This document shows positions 41,626-45,409 of a stretch of 45,409 nucleotides of DNA, piece by piece. The position numbers were made by a program, and so were the translations under genes. The notes beneath the pieces are model-generated. The model searched no databases. It was not told the DNA's origin and was given only the letters and a program-made list of their open reading frames with translations. The DNA lies in contig JACAEG010000006.1 in assembly GCA_013388965.1 (NCBI GenBank), positions 1 to 45,409 on the forward strand, written 5' to 3'. This DNA comes from Pseudorhodoplanes sp. GTDB taxonomy: Bacteria; Pseudomonadota; Alphaproteobacteria; Rhizobiales; Xanthobacteraceae. The number at the start of each line of letters is the position of its first letter. Positions within the stretch are counted from its first letter, which is position 1.

Positions 41626-43500
41626 TCACTGCTGCGGCATGCAGCGCAAGTCGAATTCGAGGATCGAGCCGCCCTCGGCCGGCGACGACACCTTCATGCG
41701 CCCGCCATGCGCCTCGACGATCGAGCGGCAGATCGACAATCCCATGCCCATGCCGCCTGACTTTGTCGTGAAGAGCGGCCTGAAGACGCGCTCGAGATCG
41801 GCGGCCGCGATGCCCGTCCCGCTATCCTGAACTGTGATCAAAGCCCCATGCGGCTCGATCCGCCTCGATCGGATGCGGAGTATCCTTTTCGGACACGACT
41901 GCATCGATTCGATTGCATTCATCGCCAGGTTGAGGATGACCTGCTGCAGCTGAGTGCGATGCCCCTCGATCGGCTCGATGGTATTGTCCAGATCCGTCTC
42001 GAGTTCGATCCGATGCCTTCGGAGATGCAGATTGATCAGCGTGAGAACCGTTCTGATGACTTCGTTCATGTCGACGGGCGACTTCGCCGTCCGGTCCTTG
42101 TCGAACATCGCCCTGATGCCCGACACGACGTCGTTCGCCCTCCTCACCGAATCCAGGATCTTGTCCAGAGAGCTACGGGCCTCGTCGATATCCTGCCGGC
42201 CCGCGGCGAGCCAGTTGCGCGCGGCATAGGCGTTGGCCGCAGCCGCCTGAAGCGGCTGCCTTACCTCGTGCGCGATCGATGCCGACAATTGCCCTGCGGC
42301 GGCAAGACGATTGACACCCTGCAATTCCGCCATCGTGCTGCGTGCCAGAACCTCTGCCAGGTGGCGGCGGCGGTGCTCGTAGAGCAGCCACGTGATGATC
42401 AGGGCCTGAACGACCACGGCCGCGCAGATTCCGAGAATCTGAAGGCGATATTGATCCCAGATCGTGGGACTTCGAAAGGCGATTTCACTGCCCGGCGGCA
42501 GAATGCTTTCGCTGATGCCCCAGCGCTGGAGCTCGCGCCAATCGTATTTCGGCGTTCCCATGCCGGTCAGCGGCACGCTTATGGCCCGCGCATCCTCACC
42601 CGCCAGAAGCCGCACCGCTGCAGCGCCGACCCGCTCAGCGGCTTCCAGCACAGGCACCTGCGGCCCTCCGACGATTTCCTTGCCGAAAAATGCATCCGTG
42701 TAACTGAAGATCGGAGCGCTGGTCACGGCATGCAATCGGCTAAGGGTCCTGCCCTCCTCGTGCACGACGCCAGCGGCGTCCACGATCATCAGTTCCCAGA
42801 ATATCGCCGAATTCGGAGGCAGCGCTGCGGCATGCTTGAGGATGTCATCGAAGGAATAGGCATCGTACCAGGTGAATTTGACGCGGCCTTCCAGCCGCTT
42901 CGCCACAGGCACGATTTCTTCCTTCCAGAATTTCTCGATCGGAGATGTTCCCACCACGATGGCGATGTGATTGGTGTCGGGAAGAACCTTCAGTATGTTC
43001 TCGATCGCGGCCTCGTAATCGATACTGACGGCGGCGACGACATCGTGTGGCCCGAGGACGGAGTATTTCACGCGCCGTTGGTCGACCGCCGCCAGGATCA
43101 TCGGCGTCGTCGGGAACAGCCGCGCCCGCTGCCGTTGCACGAAATCCGCAGCCGGCGCGCCGATGGCGACGATCAGGTCCGGGCGCCGCTTGACGAACAG
43201 CGCGTTCAGATACTCCACGAACGCCGCTTCGGGATTGTCATCGGCCGAGCGGGCCGTGATCAGCGCGTGCTCCTGAAGGTCCAGCGGCCAGGGTGATTGC
43301 CGCTCCAGCTCGAGCCGTATCGCCTTCGCGTATTCGCTCCAGGGCTTGAAATCCCGGCCGAAGGAATGCAGCAGGAGAACCTGCCTGGCCTCTGCCTGCG
43401 GCGCTGGTGCCGCGGACGCAAGGGCGAGCTCGGCGATTCCGTTCAGATACAGAATGAAGCCAATCGCGCCGGCAACGTTGCTGAGATGTCGAGCTGCCAT
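41626..43500 (-). CDS. Sensor histidine kinase with ABC substrate-binding-protein-like sensor domain
   Basis: A 624-residue membrane kinase. Order: signal/first helix (1-30); a periplasmic domain (about 40-345) resembling the ABC_sub_bind type of periplasmic-binding fold (QVLLLHSFGRDFKPW, RRPDLIVAIGAPAADFV, HIAIVVGTSPIEKFW); a membrane helix near 366-388; a dimerisation domain with H411 (SIAHEVRQPLQAAAANAYA); and an ATPase domain with N-box QQVILNLAMNAIESM, DSGTGI and GGMGMGLSI. It should sense a periplasmic ligand and phosphorylate one of the two regulators encoded upstream on the same strand. The ligand is unknown. Confidence 0.9.
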   Translation of the reverse strand: MAARHLSNVAGAIGFILYLNGIAELALASAAPAPQAEARQVLLLHSFGRDFKPWSEYAKAIRLELERQSPWPLDLQEHALITARSADDNPEAAFVEYLNALFVKRRPDLIVAIGAPAADFVQRQRARLFPTTPMILAAVDQRRVKYSVLGPHDVVAAVSIDYEAAIENILKVLPDTNHIAIVVGTSPIEKFWKEEIVPVAKRLEGRVKFTWYDAYSFDDILKHAAALPPNSAIFWELMIVDAAGVVHEEGRTLSRLHAVTSAPIFSYTDAFFGKEIVGGPQVPVLEAAERVGAAAVRLLAGEDARAISVPLTGMGTPKYDWRELQRWGISESILPPGSEIAFRSPTIWDQYRLQILGICAAVVVQALIITWLLYEHRRRHLAEVLARSTMAELQGVNRLAAAGQLSASIAHEVRQPLQAAAANAYAARNWLAAGRQDIDEARSSLDKILDSVRRANDVVSGIRAMFDKDRTAKSPVDMNEVIRTVLTLINLHLRRHRIELETDLDNTIEPIEGHRTQLQQVILNLAMNAIESMQSCPKRILRIRSRRIEPHGALITVQDSGTGIAAADLERVFRPLFTTKSGGMGMGLSICRSIVEAHGGRMKVSSPAEGGSILEFDLRCMPQQ

Positions 43501-43620
43501 CGATCTGACTGCCCAGCCTGCTTCAAGCTATTGCAGCACAGTCCTCTCCCGATGGAAAGCTGCCCGATCCGACCCGCCAGAGCTTTATTGCTTCGGTTTG
43601 AATCGAACGTGCGGCGATGT

Positions 43621-43734
43621 CACCTCTCCCGTCGGGAAGGATCGACGCGCGTCGGGTGAGGGGTTAAGGTGCAAACAATCGGCATTCAGGCCGCGTCACC
43701 CTGACCCTCTCCCCGCAGGGTAGAGGAAACGGTC
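43621..43734. repeat. Degenerate C/T-rich palindromic intergenic repeat
   Basis: The segment begins CACCTCTCCCGTCGGG and ends with an imperfect hairpin CCTCTCCCC-GCA-GGGTAGAGG (43706-43726, 8 of 9 pairs). It includes GGGTGAGGGGTTAAGGTG and CACCCTGACCCT, partly complementary to each other. I associate elements with this composition with dispersed intergenic repeats in Bradyrhizobium-like genomes. Only one copy is in the window, so its repetitive nature is from memory, not shown here. Confidence 0.45.
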
Positions 43735-43779
43735 CTTCCATGCTGCGAAGCCATCGCCTCACTCTCCAACGAACATGCT

Positions 43780-44142
43780 CTAATGGGCGATTGCATTGTT
43801 GATGCAGTCCAGCAGGCGGCTCTCGTCGAAAGGCTTGACCAGATACCCGTAGGCGCCGGAAGCAAGAACCCTTTGCTTCACGCCCTCATCCGGAAACGCC
43901 GTGATGAAGATCATCGGCAAGGCGTGTCCGCATTCGACCAGGAAAGCCTGAAGCGCCACGCCGTCCATGCCCGGCATCTGAATATCCGCGAGGATGCACG
44001 ACGTTTCGGCAAAGTCGCCCTTGGCGATGAAGGTTTCCGCGGAATCGAAAGCCTCCGCCGCATAGCCGAGCGACCTGAGAAGATCCTTCGTTGCCTCGCG
44101 GACAGCGCGATCATCGTCTATGATGGATATTTTCGTGGCCAT
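43780..44142 (-). CDS. Single-domain response regulator (receiver only)
   Basis: A 120-residue CheY-like receiver without an output domain. The acidic pocket is D9-D10-D11, the phosphoacceptor D53 (ILADIQMPGMDG), the switch threonine T81 and lysine K103 (YLVKPFD). The GMDG/IDDD pattern is close to FixJ-family receivers. ATG 44142 is used; a TTG at 44160 would add six residues. It lies between the kinase and the FixJ-type regulator, so it may act as a phosphate sink or an adaptor to another output protein. Confidence 0.9.
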   Translation of the reverse strand: MATKISIIDDDRAVREATKDLLRSLGYAAEAFDSAETFIAKGDFAETSCILADIQMPGMDGVALQAFLVECGHALPMIFITAFPDEGVKQRVLASGAYGYLVKPFDESRLLDCINNAIAH

Positions 44143-44247
44143 GCCCACGCCGCATCTCAAGACCGGAATTGAATTGGCAGACAGCGTGTGTTCTTCGCGC
44201 GGAAAGGCAATTATATTCTCCGTTACGCGGCTATACTATGGTGTCGT

Positions 44248-44916
44248 TCACGACTCGACGCCAGACGATGGTCCATTGTCTGGCGCTGCAAGGACGCTGT
44301 CGGCCATCCTGACGAGATCGGCGAGAGAACTTGCCTTCATCTTGGTCATCATGTTTCGCCGATGCACCTTAACGGTGATTTCGCTCAGGCCGAGCCGGGA
44401 CGCGATCTGCTTGTTCATCATGCCCGCGGCAACATATTTCAGGACTTCCCGCTCGCGAGACGTCAGCGAGGCATAATGGCTTCGCACCGAGGCAAAGCGC
44501 TCAGCCTCATGCTCGGTGGCCTTGCTCCGCGCCAGGGCAGCACGGACAGCACTCAGCAAATCTTCCTCGCGCACGGGCTTTGTCAGGAATTCGACCGCCC
44601 CGGCCTTCATGGCCCTGACGGTCATCGGGATATCGCCATGACCGGTGATGAAAATAATTGGTATGTCGCGCCCCATGCGTTCAAGCTCGTCCTGAAAGTC
44701 GAGCCCGCTTGAATCGGGCAGCCTCACGTCCAGAATCAGGCATTTTGGATCGCAGGAAGCATCGGCCTTCAGAAACGCTTGCGTCGATGTCCAGTAATTT
44801 GCCTTCAGTCCTACCGACCTGAACAGATTGAGCAGGGACAGGCACAATTCCTCGTCGTCGTCGATAATGCAGATCGGCGGAGTATCGCGCTCGATCGGCG
44901 TACGCGATGACGTCAT
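44248..44916 (-). CDS. FixJ-family response regulator (receiver plus LuxR-type HTH)
   Basis: A 222-residue transcription factor. The receiver is residues about 14-130 (D19-D20-D21, phosphoacceptor D63 in LILDVRLPDSSG, switch T near ITGHGDIPMTV, and Lys in EFLTKPV). The LuxR-type HTH is in the C-terminal 65 residues (LTSREREVLKYVAAGMMNKQ followed by IASRLGLSEITVKVHRRNMM). The IFITGHGDIPMTVRAMKAGA segment is the FixJ/TodT signature. ATG 44914-44916 is used, but a TTG at 44925 has a better-placed GGGAG. The downstream receiver and kinase probably form its signalling partners. A near-consensus FNR/FixK box lies about 100 bases upstream. Confidence 0.9.
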   Translation of the reverse strand: MTSSRTPIERDTPPICIIDDDEELCLSLLNLFRSVGLKANYWTSTQAFLKADASCDPKCLILDVRLPDSSGLDFQDELERMGRDIPIIFITGHGDIPMTVRAMKAGAVEFLTKPVREEDLLSAVRAALARSKATEHEAERFASVRSHYASLTSREREVLKYVAAGMMNKQIASRLGLSEITVKVHRRNMMTKMKASSLADLVRMADSVLAAPDNGPSSGVES

Positions 44917-45294
44917 CTTGATCAAAGTGCTCTCCCGGCAACGCTCGGAATTATCGTTCAGGCGAAATTGCCTTTCAACGCAACAAATCAATTTGAAGCT
45001 GACTCTCGAGAGCTTGCTTTGATGCAGAGCAAATCCGGCTTCATGCCGCAATGCAAAAGGCCCCGTTTGCGCGTCTTCCGGTTTGCAGACTGCACTCCGC
45101 AAATTTTGCGTATCGAATTTCATGGAGTTGAAGAACATACGTTGGTATAGGCGGATGTTGGCTCCGAAAGTCGATACTATCCTGGCGATCAGGACGAAAA
45201 GGGCCGTATTCCCGATGATGGGAATTGTCCGCTCGGGCGCGACGCACTCTTCAAGCACATTAACAAGGTCTCAAAGGACGTGGAGGAAACCGGA
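44917..45294. other. Divergent regulatory region between the FixJ-type regulator and the repeat protein
   Basis: 378 bases, noticeably AT-richer than the genes. The minus-strand open frame upstream of the regulator runs through here, but its translation (for example KPEDAQTGPFALRHEAG) has no domain and I treat it as untranslated leader. Besides the box at 45019-45032 I see TTGATCAA at 44919-44926 next to the regulator start. No gene is called. Confidence 0.5.
45019..45032. promoter_or_regulatory. Near-consensus FNR/FixK-type box upstream of the FixJ-type regulator
   Basis: TTGATGCAGAGCAA matches TTGAT-N4-ATCAA except one base in the second half-site (AGCAA). Its centre is about 100-110 bases upstream of the regulator start on the minus strand. 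I could not find a strong -10 at the expected distance, so function is uncertain. Confidence 0.35.
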
Positions 45295-45409
45295 ATGAAA
45301 CGCGTAATCGGCGCTGGGGCAATCTGCTTGCTGATGGCCTTCCCGGTTTGGGCACAGCGCAGCGACACCGGACCCGCCAATCAGCGCAGCGACACCGGGC
45401 CCGCCAACC
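45295..45409 (+). CDS. Exported protein with nine-residue tandem repeats, 5' part
   Basis: The first 38 codons are visible and the gene runs off the right edge. A signal peptide, MKRVIGAGAICLLMAFPVWA, is followed at once by two copies of QRSDTGPAN. GGAGGAAACC upstream of the ATG is a strong ribosome binding site. It is divergent from the FixJ-type regulator. Length, repeat number and function cannot be judged; a periplasmic or outer-membrane low-complexity protein is likely. Confidence 0.65.
   Translation, partial: MKRVIGAGAICLLMAFPVWAQRSDTGPANQRSDTGPAN
45355..45408 (+). repeat. 27-bp in-frame tandem repeat (two visible copies)
   Basis: Units 45355-45381 and 45382-45408 differ at only two third-codon positions (GGA/GGG and AAT/AAC), so the encoded nine residues are identical. 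The pattern reaches the window edge and may continue. Confidence 0.85.

Noticed and set aside
44916-45258. 114-residue N-terminal extension of the FixJ-type regulator
   Set aside because: The family starts shortly before the receiver; the extension has no domain and lies in AT-rich regulatory DNA.
45355-45408. Tandem repeat as the start of a CRISPR array
   Set aside because: Units are contiguous without spacers, are in frame and follow a signal peptide.
1-45409. Prophage, insertion sequence, toxin-antitoxin or defence genes
   Set aside because: Read through both strands; every substantial gene fits metabolism, transport or regulation, and no transposase, integrase, nuclease or phage structural gene was found.

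Overview
The window looks like chromosomal DNA of a high-GC, metabolically versatile alphaproteobacterium, most likely of the Hyphomicrobiales (Bradyrhizobium/Rhodopseudomonas-like). This rests on gene content: Liv-type ABC and TRAP importers, a GntP permease, FixJ-type regulators, an FNR/FixK-type box, and a DUF3141/acetate kinase/FabI/PPK2 operon. A degenerate C/T-rich intergenic repeat of the kind I associate with that group is also present. No rRNA, tRNA, CRISPR array, insertion sequence or phage gene was recognised. Most genes overlap by ATGA or similar junctions and form long operons.

Layout. (1) 1-5297, minus strand: a homocitrate-synthase-like enzyme followed by a complete branched-chain amino acid type ABC importer (binding protein, LivH, LivM, LivG, and LivF cut by the window edge). 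(2) 5659-8028, plus strand: a glutathione S-transferase-like protein, a PPC/DUF296 protein and a metallo-beta-lactamase-fold hydrolase. (3) 8081-10377, minus strand: a LysR and a LacI regulator. (4) 10564-20455, plus strand: a catabolic operon with a TRAP importer (DctP and fused DctQM), a DUF6807 protein, a cupin, an FAH-family hydrolase, an APH-fold kinase, an enolase paralogue with altered active-site residues, a D-2-hydroxyacid dehydrogenase and a Gfo/Idh/MocA dehydrogenase. The divergent LacI regulator and operator-like palindromes suggest substrate induction. This operon is the best candidate for an undescribed pathway.

(5) 20947-24072: a small secreted protein, then a patatin-like hydrolase translationally coupled to a GntP-family permease. 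(6) 24210-28715: an RND pump (lipoprotein adaptor plus AcrB-type permease) with a small WxxGxW-motif exported protein. (7) 28841-34357: a Mrp-type cation/proton antiporter operon lacking a normal MrpA and ending in a 1031-residue fusion of two complete antiporter modules. (8) 34411-41099, minus strand: DUF3141 Cys-hydrolase, phosphate acyltransferase, acetate kinase, enoyl-ACP reductase, a coiled-coil hypothetical and polyphosphate kinase 2. It is preceded by a perfect TTGAT-N4-ATCAA box at a spacing suited to activation, which points to a low-oxygen energy or fermentation module. (9) 41371-45409: a possible small membrane protein, a histidine kinase with a binding-protein-like sensor domain, a lone receiver, a FixJ-type regulator with a near-consensus box upstream, and, divergently, the start of an exported protein made of nine-residue repeats.
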